DNA from: Sedimentibacter sp. SX930
Lineage (GTDB): Bacteria > Bacillota > Bacilli > Lactobacillales > Aerococcaceae
Assembly: GCA_002155105.1 (NCBI GenBank)
Contig: MUZD01000002.1
Location: forward strand, 62,001-126,000
DNA: 64,000 nt
Direction of reading: 5' to 3'
Part shown: positions 9,180 to 17,372 of the stretch, piece by piece
How positions within the stretch are numbered: the first letter of the stretch is position 1
Layout: each line of letters opens with the position of its first letter
Notes under the pieces: model-generated
What the model was told of the DNA's origin: nothing
The model's database searches: none
The model's input: only the letters and a program-made list of their open reading frames with translations
Program-made: the position numbers and the translations under genes

Positions 9180-9333
9180 GGATTTCCCCCCTTAAATGTA
9201 CACTTCATTATACACGTATTTTAAATAGTGGATAGAGTCTATTTTCAGGCGATGCCTATCAATGGCGTTTTTTTTCAACATCAGGCATAATAGGGTTAAG
9301 AAATCCAATATTCAAATCGAAAGGAAGATGTTT

Positions 9334-9444
9334 ATGTGGACTGCCAAGAAAGCTTTGGGATTGATTCTGCTGTTGCTTCCGGTCTTCAAATATATTTCAG
9401 ACTGGAAAAAAGAAGAGGAACAACGCCGTCTGTTGAACGGCTGA
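9334..9444 (+). CDS. Small membrane peptide, 36 residues, unknown
   Basis: Short gene with AAGGAAG 6 bp before ATG 9334. The product has a lysine-bearing N terminus (MWTAKKALG), one hydrophobic segment (LILLLLPVFKYI) and a charged tail (KKEEEQRRLLNG), so a single-pass membrane peptide is likely. A -10-like CATAAT lies at 9285-9290 and a hairpin follows at 9476-9510. I do not recognise a family. The good ribosome binding site and amphipathic layout support it being real, but it could be fortuitous. Confidence 0.5.
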   Translation: MWTAKKALGLILLLLPVFKYISDWKKEEEQRRLLNG

Positions 9445-9469
9445 ACAGACTTCTCCATCCATACAAAAA

Positions 9470-9512
9470 AATGAAAACTCGTTATACCGCATTGCGCGAT
9501 ATAACGAGTTTC
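9470..9512 (-). terminator. Bidirectional terminator between the small peptide gene and the PII-like gene
   Basis: Stem AACTCGTTATA / TATAACGAGTT at 9476-9510. On the minus strand it is followed by TTCATTTTTTT, the better tail; on the plus strand only TCGTTT follows. Confidence 0.75.
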
Positions 9513-9520
9513 GTTTGTGA

Positions 9521-9826
9521 TTATGACTGGATACCGTGCACTCTTTTGATGTTCAGCCCAAAAAGGATGCCGTTCCCGGGTGCAGTGATGTTAACCGCTT
9601 CTTCGATTTGGTTGATGATTTTTTCGGAATGTTCTTCTTGGGTCAACACCAGCAGGATTTCCTTTTCCGGTTCCAACGCCAGATTGAACAGCTTCTTGTT
9701 CTCGTGCATCCCGGATCCGCGGCCGGCAATGATGGTGCCGCAGTAGGACTCTTCGCAGCGCGCGCTTTCGAAGACTCGGTCGATCATTCCTTTGTCGACT
9801 ACAGTTACGATTGATTGATAACTCAT
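9521..9826 (-). CDS. PII-like nitrogen regulator family protein
   Basis: A 101-residue protein with the ferredoxin-like fold signature of PII/GlnB relatives: IVTVVDKGMIDRVFESA, the GTIIAGRGSG stretch matching the T-loop base, and the C-terminal PGNGILFGLNIKRVHGI. Classical PII senses ATP/ADP and 2-oxoglutarate and binds partners such as AmtB; the uridylylated T-loop tyrosine is not evident here, so this is probably one of the shorter PII paralogues of Firmicutes. No transporter or glutamine gene is adjacent. ATG 9826 is chosen with AAGGAG 11 bp upstream; GTG 9838 is too close to that site. Confidence 0.75.
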   Translation of the reverse strand: MSYQSIVTVVDKGMIDRVFESARCEESYCGTIIAGRGSGMHENKKLFNLALEPEKEILLVLTQEEHSEKIINQIEEAVNITAPGNGILFGLNIKRVHGIQS

Positions 9827-10039
9827 CTGAGTTCCCACTCCTTTTCCTGGTTACTGAAATTGAGTCCATTGTAGCATAGATATTTTTGAACGGCCAACAA
9901 TCGGCAGTGGCTTTGGGAAAAGGAGACTGCCTTTTCCGCAAAAGCGAAGCAATTTCGGATGAAATTTGCCTCATTTTCACCAAATCAGTGCATCTTAAGG
10001 TAAAATAGAGATACGAAAACAAATAAAGGAAGTTACTGC

Positions 10040-10861
10040 ATGAGCAAAAAAGCAATCGGTTTTATTGACTCTGGTGTCGGCGGCTTGACCGTCGTGAAGC
10101 AAGCCATGAAACAACTTCCCAATGAATCCATTTATTATCTGGGGGATTCCGCCAGATGCCCCTATGGACCAAGGCCCAAAGAAGAAGTGATTCAATACAC
10201 ATGGGAAATGACACAGTTTCTGCTGAAGAAAGATATCAAAATGTTGGTGATTGCCTGCAACACAGCGACCGCAGCCGCCTTGGATGTCATCCGAGAGCGC
10301 GTGGACATTCCGGTGATCGGCGTCATCAATCCCGGCAGCCGTGCTGCCATCAAACATTCGAAAAATGAACGTATTGCCGTGATCGGCACAAAAGGCACCA
10401 TCAACAGCGACGTTTATAAACAAACCATCAAGGACAAAGACAAGGGCATTTCGGTCATCAGCATGAGCTGTCCCAAATTTGTGCCGCTTGTGGAGAGCAA
10501 CCAATACAATGGATCGATCGCCAAAAAAGTGGTTGCGGAAACGCTAAAGCCCTTGCTGAAGGAATCGATTGATACACTCATTCTGGGGTGCACGCATTAT
10601 CCGCTTTTGACACCGCTCATCCAAAATGTGATGGGTCCTTGTGTGACCCTTATCGATTCCGGTGCTGAAACGGTATCTGAGGTGAGTACCTTATTGGACT
10701 ATTTCCGCTTGGCGGAAAGTTCGCACAACAAGGAAGCATCCGAATACCGTTTTTATACGACTGGTTCGCCTAAACTATTTTCGGATATCGCTGAAAACTG
10801 GCTCGGGCAGAGCAATTTTACAATTGAAAAAGTTGACTTGGAAAATTTGATTGAGAAGTGA
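10040..10861 (+). CDS. murI: Glutamate racemase
   Basis: Makes D-glutamate for peptidoglycan stem peptides in the cytoplasm. At 273 residues it is of normal length with [10 protein letters not shown] at the start, the first catalytic cysteine in [11 protein letters not shown] (about residue 73) and the second in LGCTHYPLL (about residue 184). GGAAG precedes the ATG. A -10-like TAAAAT at 10001-10006 lies upstream. The next gene overlaps or abuts the stop, so it heads a four-gene run with rdgB, a YfcE-like phosphoesterase and cbpB, as in Enterococcus and Listeria. Confidence 0.97.
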   Translation: MSKKAIGFIDSGVGGLTVVKQAMKQLPNESIYYLGDSARCPYGPRPKEEVIQYTWEMTQFLLKKDIKMLVIACNTATAAALDVIRERVDIPVIGVINPGSRAAIKHSKNERIAVIGTKGTINSDVYKQTIKDKDKGISVISMSCPKFVPLVESNQYNGSIAKKVVAETLKPLLKESIDTLILGCTHYPLLTPLIQNVMGPCVTLIDSGAETVSEVSTLLDYFRLAESSHNKEASEYRFYTTGSPKLFSDIAENWLGQSNFTIEKVDLENLIEK

Positions 10862-10869
10862 GGGATACG

Positions 10870-11493
10870 ATGAACGCAACTGAAAAAAAGAAAATCGTGA
10901 TAGCGACTAAAAATCCGGGAAAAGCCAGGGATTTCGCTGTCCTTTTTGAACCAAAAGGCTATGAAGTCGTGACTTTATTGGACTATCCGGAAATAGAGGA
11001 TGTTGAGGAAACCGGCTACACATTTGAAGCCAATGCGCGGAAGAAAGCTGAAACGATCGCCGGATTGTTGGGCATGACGGTCTTGGCGGATGATTCCGGC
11101 ATCTGCATTGATGCCTTGGATGGCCAGCCTGGTGTGTTTTCTGCCCGTTTCGCTGGTGGGATGAAAAGCGACGCCGCCAACAACGCCAAGGTGCTGGCAA
11201 TGCTTGGGTCCCAGAAGAACCCATCCCGGAAGGCACACTTCCATTGCACGCTGGTGTTGGCCCACCCCAATCGGGAGAGTCTGGTGGTCGAAGGCGATAT
11301 CGAGGGCGAAATCGCTGAGTTTCCGAGCGGAGACAATGGTTTCGGATATGATCCTTTGTTTTATTTGCCACACTTAGGTAAGACGATGGCGCAGTTGAGC
11401 GATGTCGAAAAAAATCAGATCAGCCACCGCGCCAATGCCCTGAAAAATCTTGAAAAAAGTTGGGCAGCTTGGCTGGAAAAGGAAGCGGACTAG
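10870..11493 (+). CDS. rdgB: XTP/dITP pyrophosphatase (non-canonical purine NTP, RdgB/HAM1 family)
   Basis: Hydrolyses ITP, dITP and XTP to monophosphates to keep them out of nucleic acids. The 207-residue protein has IATKNPGKARDF at the N terminus, VLADDSGICIDAL with the metal-binding aspartates, PGVFSARFAG, and the C-terminal SHRANAL. ATG 10870 is preferred, with GTGAGGG 5 bp upstream; an in-frame GTG at 10858 would overlap the murI stop. The next gene starts directly after its stop codon. Confidence 0.95.
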   Translation: MNATEKKKIVIATKNPGKARDFAVLFEPKGYEVVTLLDYPEIEDVEETGYTFEANARKKAETIAGLLGMTVLADDSGICIDALDGQPGVFSARFAGGMKSDAANNAKVLAMLGSQKNPSRKAHFHCTLVLAHPNRESLVVEGDIEGEIAEFPSGDNGFGYDPLFYLPHLGKTMAQLSDVEKNQISHRANALKNLEKSWAAWLEKEAD

Positions 11494-12012
11494 ATGATAA
11501 AAATACTTGCAGTCAGCGACAGCCACGGGGAAAAAGATATTCTGAACGAATTGGCTTTACGATATGCGCATCAGGTCGATCATTTTGTCCACTGCGGCGA
11601 TTCGGAATTGAGTAGTTCCGATCTGATCTGGGGGATCATGACCACAGTGATGGGGAATTGTGATTATGATTATCAGCTGAACGACGAATACCGATTCCAG
11701 GCCGGCGACAAAAATGTGCTGGTTGTTCACGGGCATCGTCATTCAGTGAGGGGCTCAGTAGCCGGTTTGAAACGCGAAGCCCAACAAACCAATGCTTCAC
11801 TGGTATTTTATGGACATACCCATATCGCCAAAGCGGAGCTGGAGGATGGCATCCTGTTCATCAACCCGGGCAGCATCAGTCAACCAAGAGGAACACTGAT
11901 GGAAAAGACATATTGCATCGTCACGTTGGACGACCAAACGGCCAAAGTTACCTATTACAATGACCGCCATCAGGAAATGGCCGACCTGAGCAATCAATTT
12001 CAAATTCTTTGA
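11494..12012 (+). CDS. YfcE/MJ0936-family metallophosphoesterase
   Basis: Calcineurin-like phosphodiesterase of 172 residues. Metal ligands are visible in the usual order: DSHG near residue 9, HCGD near 33, GNCD near 52, HGHRH near 78 and GHTH near 104. Homologues cleave phosphodiesters such as cyclic nucleotides in vitro; the natural substrate is unknown. The ATG immediately follows the stop of the XTP pyrophosphatase gene, so translational coupling is likely, and the pair is widely conserved behind murI. Confidence 0.92.
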   Translation: MIKILAVSDSHGEKDILNELALRYAHQVDHFVHCGDSELSSSDLIWGIMTTVMGNCDYDYQLNDEYRFQAGDKNVLVVHGHRHSVRGSVAGLKREAQQTNASLVFYGHTHIAKAELEDGILFINPGSISQPRGTLMEKTYCIVTLDDQTAKVTYYNDRHQEMADLSNQFQIL

Positions 12013-12021
12013 TCACATGCA

Positions 12022-12066
12022 ATGAAGGTGCTTCCGACGGATTAGACTGCGGATGGCCACCTTTTA
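12022..12066 (+). terminator. Hairpin upstream of cbpB, possible attenuator
   Basis: AAGGTG at about 12025-12030 pairs with CACCTT, which is followed by TTAGGAGG, the cbpB ribosome binding site. The stem is short and the T-tract weak, so it could modulate read-through or translation rather than end transcription. Confidence 0.35.
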
Positions 12067-12079
12067 GGAGGAAATACAA

Positions 12080-12580
12080 ATGATTAGTAACGAAGTAGCC
12101 GGGTTATTGCTGGACAATGACGCGTGCGGGGATCTGATGATCCATGGCGAAAATGTCGCAAATGTGCATTGTTCGAATAACCTTAACCATGCGTTTCTGG
12201 TGCTGTCCCAAGTGAAGTATTCCGTCATTCCCGTTTTGGATTCAAAGTCCCGCATCAAAGGACTGATTTCCATACCGATGATCATCAAGGCCATCACGGA
12301 AATCGATGCGATCCGCTATGACAAAATGGAAACACTCAAAGTGGAAGATGTGATGGACCGTAATGTACAGACCATCCGTCCATGGACGGACCTTGAGGAT
12401 ATCCTGAACCATCTGATCGATCACAATTTCCTTTGCGTTACCGAGGATGACGGCAAATTTATCGGTATCATCACGCGCAAAGAAATTTTGACAAGAGTGA
12501 ATCACCTGGTGCACGGCATCCACCGCATCTATAAATTTGAAAAAATAGAGGAGAAGCAAGAAGTGACATCCGAAAGATAG
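12080..12580 (+). CDS. cbpB: CBS domain protein, CbpB/YkuL type
   Basis: A 166-residue cytosolic protein made almost only of a tandem CBS (Bateman) module: CBS1 at about residues 15-75 (DLMIHGENVANV, YSVIPVLDSKSRIKGLIS) and CBS2 at about 85-145 (VMDRNVQTIRPW, FLCVTEDDGKFIGIITRKEIL). In Listeria and Bacillus the homologue binds cyclic di-AMP and, when free of it, stimulates the (p)ppGpp synthetase Rel. The operon with murI is the same as there. AGGAGG lies 9 bp before the ATG. A strong bidirectional terminator follows. Confidence 0.88.
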   Translation: MISNEVAGLLLDNDACGDLMIHGENVANVHCSNNLNHAFLVLSQVKYSVIPVLDSKSRIKGLISIPMIIKAITEIDAIRYDKMETLKVEDVMDRNVQTIRPWTDLEDILNHLIDHNFLCVTEDDGKFIGIITRKEILTRVNHLVHGIHRIYKFEKIEEKQEVTSER

Positions 12581-12610
12581 ATGTCGTTGTCTGCTCCAAG
12601 CCTCAGCTTA

Positions 12611-12663
12611 TAAAAAACAAAAGTGCTTCGCTCCCAAATGATTTGGGGACGAAGCACTTTTTT
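12611..12663. terminator. Bidirectional terminator between cbpB and the MscS gene
   Basis: Stem AAGTGCTTCG / CGAAGCACTT with CCCAAAT/ATTTGGG continuing inside, flanked by A-rich DNA on the left and T-rich on the right, so it works for both converging genes. Confidence 0.9.
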
Positions 12664-12673
12664 GCCTTAGGGG

Positions 12674-13579
12674 TTATGCTTTTGGCGAGCTGTACGGCAT
12701 GGCTGGAATCTGGATGCCAGCTTCCAACAGTGCAGAGCGGTAGCTTCCCAGGAACAGGTTTTGGACGGTGAACTGCTGTCCGTTCAGGGTATAAAAAACC
12801 ACCCGATAGGCAAGTTGGCCATTCCCTTTATCGGTGATGCCGACGACATTCGGACCTTTGACGATTTCCGGATGTTCCGGCACAATCCGTTCATTGACCG
12901 CATGGATGACCTGATCGACCGTTTCAAAATCGGTATCCGGATACAAGAGGATATCAATCATTGCCCGCATATCATTCCGGGATAGATTGCTGATGGTCGT
13001 GATGGTATGGTTCGGCAAGAAATGCAATGTTCCGTCAAAACTCTTGATCTGTGTCGTCCTCAGCCCCACGTTCACGACAGTGCCGTCGATTCCGCCGATG
13101 ATGACGTGGTCCCCGACATCAAATTGGGACTCCAGGATGATGAAGAAACCATTGACGATATCATTGATGAACTGCTGTGCACCGAGACCGATTGCCAGAC
13201 CTGCCAGACCTGCACCGGCAATGAGTGTAGCGATAGGAACACCCATAATGGAGAGGACTCCATAGGTCAAAAAGAAAAACAAGAGATAACGCAAACCATT
13301 TTCGGCTATTTTGTAAATGGTGGTAGCGCGATTTTGCGTAATGTGTTTGGTCAATATCTGTTTTTCGAAAGTCCGGTGCAAAATGTAACTGGATAAACGT
13401 TTTAAAGCAAAAAAGATGAGCAGTAAAAAAAGCAAGGTTATGCCTTTTGAAATGAATAAGCCCAAAATCTCTTCCCAGGCGATGCTGTTCCACCATTTGA
13501 CGAAAATGTTTGGATTCGTCACCACTTCCTCTATCAAATCTTGTGCAAGAGCACTGTCTTGTGTGATTGCATCATTCAT
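12674..13579 (-). CDS. mscS: Small-conductance mechanosensitive channel, MscS family (YkuT-like)
   Basis: Membrane channel that opens under tension during osmotic downshock. In 301 residues there are three hydrophobic segments (about 35-60, 85-110 and 115-140), then the pore-lining glycine/alanine helix (ATLIAGAGLAGLAIGLGAQQ), and the cytosolic beta domain starting at VGDHVIIGGIDGTV. The start has GAGGGG 5 bp upstream. In Bacillus the related ykuT is next to ykuL, and here too it converges on the cbpB gene. Confidence 0.92.
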   Translation of the reverse strand: MNDAITQDSALAQDLIEEVVTNPNIFVKWWNSIAWEEILGLFISKGITLLFLLLIFFALKRLSSYILHRTFEKQILTKHITQNRATTIYKIAENGLRYLLFFFLTYGVLSIMGVPIATLIAGAGLAGLAIGLGAQQFINDIVNGFFIILESQFDVGDHVIIGGIDGTVVNVGLRTTQIKSFDGTLHFLPNHTITTISNLSRNDMRAMIDILLYPDTDFETVDQVIHAVNERIVPEHPEIVKGPNVVGITDKGNGQLAYRVVFYTLNGQQFTVQNLFLGSYRSALLEAGIQIPAMPYSSPKA

Positions 13580-13611
13580 AAAAACCCCTCATTTCTAAAA
13601 CAACTGTTTCC

Positions 13612-13640
13612 ATTGTATCAAATTCGCGGGCTTATGAAAA
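13612..13640 (-). promoter_or_regulatory. Promoter of the MscS gene
   Basis: Minus strand TTTTCA (13635-13640), 17-bp spacer, TACAAT (13612-13617), ending 33 bp before the start codon. Confidence 0.6.
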
Positions 13641-13846
13641 TGAAGATATGATTACGTTTTATTGAAGAAAGCATGTCTGAAGCAGAAGAATCCGTTTCCG
13701 GGGAATTGGTGAAAACTAAAGGGGTTTCAATAGCATATCGGAAATGTCTATGGTATCATTTTATTATAAATGAAATAAATCTTATAAAAATTCGTACAAT
13801 GCTTTGACAGAAGTGCGTATGAATTAAGAAGGAGTGAGTGCAAATA

Positions 13847-14311
13847 ATGGGGTATGGTGAAATTGCAGCTTTGATAGCTGCGCTAGCTTTTGCGGTATTG
13901 GTTGTTTTCATCATCTTGGCATTAAGGAAAGTCACTGACATCTTAGGCGAAGTTGAAAAAGTGACCCAGGAGGCGAACAAAAGCCTGGCCGTGATCACGA
14001 AAGATGTCGATCACTTGTCGATTGAAGTCGAAGGCTTACTGAATAAAGCCAACACCTTGGTGGACGACCTGAACGGGAAAATCAGCAAAACAGATCCCTT
14101 ATTCACCGCAATCGGTGATTTGGGTGTGACCGTTTCGGACGTGAACCAATCAACCAGAAATTTGGCGGTATCACTCAAAGGCGGGGGGAAAGGCGCAAAA
14201 AGCGCAGCGGGTTCCTCTACTGTCGGAAAGCTTGGAAGGACGGCAATGGCAATTGCTCGGCAACGGCAAGCGAAGAAAGAACCGAAGGATACGAAGTTCA
14301 AAACTTACTGA
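13847..14311 (+). CDS. ytxG: DUF948 membrane protein (YtxG-like)
   Basis: A 154-residue protein with one N-terminal membrane segment (ALIAALAFAVLVVFIILAL) followed by a predicted coiled region (LRKVTDILGEVEKVTQEAN through LLNKANTLVDDLNGKI) and a basic, glycine-rich tail. This is the DUF948 pattern of general stress proteins. GGAG ends 12 bp before ATG 13847; an in-frame GTG at 13838 is too close. The pairing with ytxH and nearness to ccpA mirrors the Bacillus ytxGH-ccpA region. The promoter is probably in the AT-rich stretch 13750-13810 (a TACAAT lies near 13795), but I could not fix it. Confidence 0.85.
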   Translation: MGYGEIAALIAALAFAVLVVFIILALRKVTDILGEVEKVTQEANKSLAVITKDVDHLSIEVEGLLNKANTLVDDLNGKISKTDPLFTAIGDLGVTVSDVNQSTRNLAVSLKGGGKGAKSAAGSSTVGKLGRTAMAIARQRQAKKEPKDTKFKTY

Positions 14312-14351
14312 AGAGTCAACTAAATCATAAACGAAAAGGAGAATGAAAATT

Positions 14352-14816
14352 ATGACAAAAAATAAAGGCGGATTTGTATTAGGGGCAATCATCGGTGGGG
14401 CAGCTGCGGCTATAACAGCTTTATTGTTTGCGCCAAAACCAGGCAAAGAATTGCGCGATGACATCACGGAGGAAGTCAATAATCTGCTCGATACAGCGCG
14501 CGATTACGCAGACATCGCCGTAGAGAAGGGCAATGAGTTCATGGATGTTGCCAAAGAAACTTCGGAAGACATCAAAATCAATTTGAAGGACACAACTTCA
14601 TCCATCAAGACACAATTTAGCGAAACATCCAAACATGTCGGTGACGACTTGAAGAAAGTGAAGGAAGACATCAAAGAGAAAGCCACTGATGTGAAAGAAT
14701 TTGCTTCCGTCATCGCTGAAGAAGGCAAAGAAGAAGCTGCAGCCGTAACGCAAGAGAAAAAAGCTGCAGTGGAAGAAAAAGTCGAAGAAATCAAAGACAG
14801 CGTAGAAGACATCTAA
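14352..14816 (+). CDS. ytxH: YtxH family general stress protein
   Basis: A 154-residue protein with the YtxH signature: GGFVLGAIIGGAAAAITALL membrane segment followed by FAPKPGKELRDDI. The rest is a highly charged, Lys/Glu/Asp-rich amphipathic helix (about residues 45-150) resembling LEA-like stress proteins. The biochemical role is unknown. ATG 14352 is chosen because AAGGAG lies 10 bp upstream; the ATG at 14343 is only 2 bp from it. It is 40 bp downstream of ytxG and the pair ends at a terminator. Confidence 0.87.
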   Translation: MTKNKGGFVLGAIIGGAAAAITALLFAPKPGKELRDDITEEVNNLLDTARDYADIAVEKGNEFMDVAKETSEDIKINLKDTTSSIKTQFSETSKHVGDDLKKVKEDIKEKATDVKEFASVIAEEGKEEAAAVTQEKKAAVEEKVEEIKDSVEDI

Positions 14817-14825
14817 ACGCAAGAA

Positions 14826-14856
14826 AAAAAACAGGCAATCTGCCTGTTTTTTTGTT
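14826..14856. terminator. Bidirectional terminator between ytxH and pepQ
   Basis: AAAACAGGCA, loop ATC, TGCCTGTTTT, with A runs before and T runs after, so it serves both converging genes. Confidence 0.9.
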
Positions 14857-14903
14857 GCGTATTGATATTTATTACAGGCCAGTCTGCTTCACAAGCACAC
14901 CGA

Positions 14904-16013
14904 CTAATCGATCAATTTTGAATAGGCGTCTATGCCAGTTGGTGTGTGCGTGAAGGCTTCAAAGCCGTTCGCAGTCACAAAACCGCAATCCTCGACTCTG
15001 ACTCCGATGTCCCCTTCGATGTAGATGCCGGGCTCGATGGAAAAACACATGCCTTCAACGAGTGCCATTCCATTGCCTTCCATGATGGATGGGAATTCAT
15101 GCACACCTTGACCCAAGCCGTGACCCAGACGATGGTTGAAGTAGCGGCCGTAGCCAGCATCCGCAATGATTGTCCGCGCTGCGGCATCCAATTCACCGGC
15201 TGTGATGCCTGGGCGAACCGCAGCCATCGCTACATCATGTGCTGCCAACACCAAATCGTAGATTTTTTGTTGGTGCGCAGATGGCTCGTCACCAAAGAAA
15301 AGAGTGCGTGTCACATCACTGGCATAGCCTTCGTGCATGGTTCCCAAATCGAACAACACAAACTGGTTTTGCTTAAGTTTGGTATCGCCGGGGACGCCAT
15401 GGGGGCTGGCTGCATTTTCGCCGAACAGCACCATAGTGGTGAAGCTCATTTCGGCTACGCCTCTTTTTTTCAACTGGTATTCAATTTCAGCAACGACTTC
15501 CAGTTCAGTGATGCCCTCGCGCAACGTTTTGGCGCCTATTTTGAGTGCTTCATCTGCCCAATGGCCTGCTTCCTTCATAAAGGCCAGTTCTTGCTCATTT
15601 TTGATCAGGCGCATTTCCTGAAGCGTTTTGCTGATGTTATACCCAAAAGTTGCCGTCGGGAAATGAGTCCGTAACGCTTCCATACGTTCGACAGTCAAGA
15701 AATCTTTTTCGATGGACCAGTCCGTCAAGCTGGAATGACGCTCTTTTATGCTGGTTGCCAGTATTGTCCAAGGATCTTGCGTATCCATGTAACTTACCAC
15801 ATCAAATTCTGTAGCGGTATTCCGCGCGTCATTTTCTTCCAGCGCAGGCACGAACAACAAGGGTTTTGCATCCTTGAACAGTACAGCCGCCAAAATCCTT
15901 TCATGCGGGTCGCTCCTGTATGAGGAAACGTAAAAGACATTTTTAGGGTCGTTGAGAAATACGATATCGACATCTTGTATTTTCATCAAATTGATAATTG
16001 AGTTTAAAGGCAT
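14904..16013 (-). CDS. pepQ: Xaa-Pro dipeptidase
   Basis: M24B metallopeptidase that releases proline from Xaa-Pro dipeptides in the cytoplasm. The 369 residues include the N-terminal creatinase-like domain and the catalytic domain with all five metal ligands: FDLGT and SDVTRT (aspartates), GHGLG (histidine), SIEPG and RVEDCG (glutamates). The gene is divergent from ccpA, the order conserved in lactobacilli and enterococci, where pepQ may be under CcpA control. AAGGAAGG lies about 13 bp before the ATG, a rather long spacing. Confidence 0.95.
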   Translation of the reverse strand: MPLNSIINLMKIQDVDIVFLNDPKNVFYVSSYRSDPHERILAAVLFKDAKPLLFVPALEENDARNTATEFDVVSYMDTQDPWTILATSIKERHSSLTDWSIEKDFLTVERMEALRTHFPTATFGYNISKTLQEMRLIKNEQELAFMKEAGHWADEALKIGAKTLREGITELEVVAEIEYQLKKRGVAEMSFTTMVLFGENAASPHGVPGDTKLKQNQFVLFDLGTMHEGYASDVTRTLFFGDEPSAHQQKIYDLVLAAHDVAMAAVRPGITAGELDAAARTIIADAGYGRYFNHRLGHGLGQGVHEFPSIMEGNGMALVEGMCFSIEPGIYIEGDIGVRVEDCGFVTANGFEAFTHTPTGIDAYSKLID

Positions 16014-16042
16014 TTTTAATATGACACCTTCCTTTCTTTAGT

Positions 16043-16051
16043 ATTATAGCA
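16043..16051 (-). promoter_or_regulatory. Extended -10 of pepQ
   Basis: Minus strand TGCTATAAT, 30 bp upstream of the pepQ start. No good -35 is visible, as expected for an extended -10 promoter. Confidence 0.55.
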
Positions 16052-16106
16052 TATAATGAGGGTTCGATTTCTGAATAATGCAATGTGAAATTTTCATGAA
16101 AACTTT

Positions 16107-16121
16107 TATAAAACGCTTGCA
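16107..16121 (+). promoter_or_regulatory. Candidate cre site in the pepQ-ccpA intergenic region
   Basis: TATAAAACGCTTGCA matches 13 of 15 positions of the usual CcpA operator pattern (AA.CG....CW core present, the leading TG missing). It lies between the divergent pepQ and ccpA genes, so CcpA could control either. Sequence match only. Confidence 0.4.
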
Positions 16122-16239
16122 TATCTCATGAAACAATGGTAAATTCTTTATAAGCTTGTAAAATAATCAATATTTACAACATTATGTTGAATAATGGAAA
16201 ATAAAAAATTGAAAACAATTGAGATAAGGAGCAACATAA

Positions 16240-17250
16240 ATGGAAAAACAAACGATTACAATTTACGATGTGGCTCGCGAAGCGAACGTCTCCATGGCAA
16301 CTGTTTCCCGCGTAGTGAACGGTAATCCCAACGTGAAACCATCCACAAGGAAAAAGGTATTGGAAGTCATTGAACGTTTGGATTACAGACCGAACGCGGT
16401 CGCCCGTGGTTTGGCAAGCAAGAAAACAACGACTGTAGGGGTTATTGTTCCTGATGTCACTAACTTGTTCTTCGCATCTCTGGCCCGCGGAATCGATGAT
16501 ATCGCTACAATGTACAAATATAATATCATTTTAGCGAACTCCGATCAGAATGACCAGAAAGAAATTCAAGTATTGAACACCTTACTTGCTAAACAAGTGG
16601 ATGGCATCATCTACATGGGCAATAAGATCACAGATGAGTTGCGCGCAGAATTTTCCCGTTCCAAAACGCCGGTCGTGCTGGCAGGAACAATTGATCCTGA
16701 GCAACAAGTTGGAAGCGTCAATATCGATTATATCGGCGCAACCGAAGAAGTTGTAGCGAACATGATTGCGAACGGTAAGAAGAATATTGCTTTCGTATCT
16801 GCATCGCTTTCCAATCCAATCAATGGACAGCATCGCCTGAAGGGCTACAAGAACGCTTTGGTCAATGCAAATATTGCTTTTGATGAGGCTCTTGTCTTCG
16901 AATGCGAACCGACTCTTCAAAATGGTGAACTATTGGCTGAACAATTACTTGAAGCCGGAGTTGATGCAGCATACGTAGCTGGCGATGAACTTGCCATCGG
17001 GCTGTTGAATGCTATCATCAATGCAGGTGTCAGCGTTCCTGAGGCGTTTGAAGTCACTGCCAGCAACAATTCCCGCATAACTGAAATGGCTCGTCCGAAA
17101 TTGACTTCCATTATGTTGCCGCTGTATGATATCGGCGCTGTTGCGATGCGTTTGTTGACTAAAATCATGAACAAAGAAGAGATTGATGAAAAATCCATCA
17201 TCCTTCCTTATAAAATCGTCAACAGAGGAACAACATTACCTAAAAAGTAA
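16240..17250 (+). CDS. ccpA: Catabolite control protein A
   Basis: LacI-family master regulator of carbon catabolite control, acting with HPr-Ser-P on cre sites. The 336 residues start with the helix-turn-helix TIYDVAREANVSMATVSRVV (residues 5-24), the hinge helix RPNAVARGLASKKT, and a periplasmic-binding-like effector domain beginning VGVIVPDVTNLFFA. AAGGAG lies 9 bp before the ATG. Position beside pepQ and a class A PBP gene matches the ccpA locus of Enterococcus. Terminator follows. Confidence 0.97.
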   Translation: MEKQTITIYDVAREANVSMATVSRVVNGNPNVKPSTRKKVLEVIERLDYRPNAVARGLASKKTTTVGVIVPDVTNLFFASLARGIDDIATMYKYNIILANSDQNDQKEIQVLNTLLAKQVDGIIYMGNKITDELRAEFSRSKTPVVLAGTIDPEQQVGSVNIDYIGATEEVVANMIANGKKNIAFVSASLSNPINGQHRLKGYKNALVNANIAFDEALVFECEPTLQNGELLAEQLLEAGVDAAYVAGDELAIGLLNAIINAGVSVPEAFEVTASNNSRITEMARPKLTSIMLPLYDIGAVAMRLLTKIMNKEEIDEKSIILPYKIVNRGTTLPKK

Positions 17251-17269
17251 TCGGTCCATCGGAAAGACA

Positions 17270-17313
17270 ATCAAAAAAGCCCAGCATCCGAAAAGGTGCG
17301 GGGCTTTTTTTGA
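17270..17313 (+). terminator. Terminator of ccpA
   Basis: AAAAAGCCCAGCA pairs with TGCGGGGCTTTTT around TCCGAAAAGG, ending in a seven-T run. Confidence 0.9.
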
Positions 17314-17340
17314 TTTGTCGGCGAGTAAATACCGGCAAAC

Positions 17341-17370
17341 GAAAGGCTGCCCAATTTGAGGCAGCCTTTC
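17341..17370 (-). terminator. Hairpin at the end of the class A PBP gene
   Basis: GAAAGGCTGCC / GGCAGCCTTTC, directly past the stop codon on the minus strand. The following tail (GTTTG) is T-poor, so termination may rely on the combined effect with the ccpA terminator. Confidence 0.6.
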
Positions 17371-17372
17371 CC

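Noticed and set aside
12022-12066. Riboswitch ahead of cbpB
   Set aside because: The hairpin is short, the leader is only 67 bp, and no known riboswitch core (including the ydaO cyclic di-AMP type) is visible.
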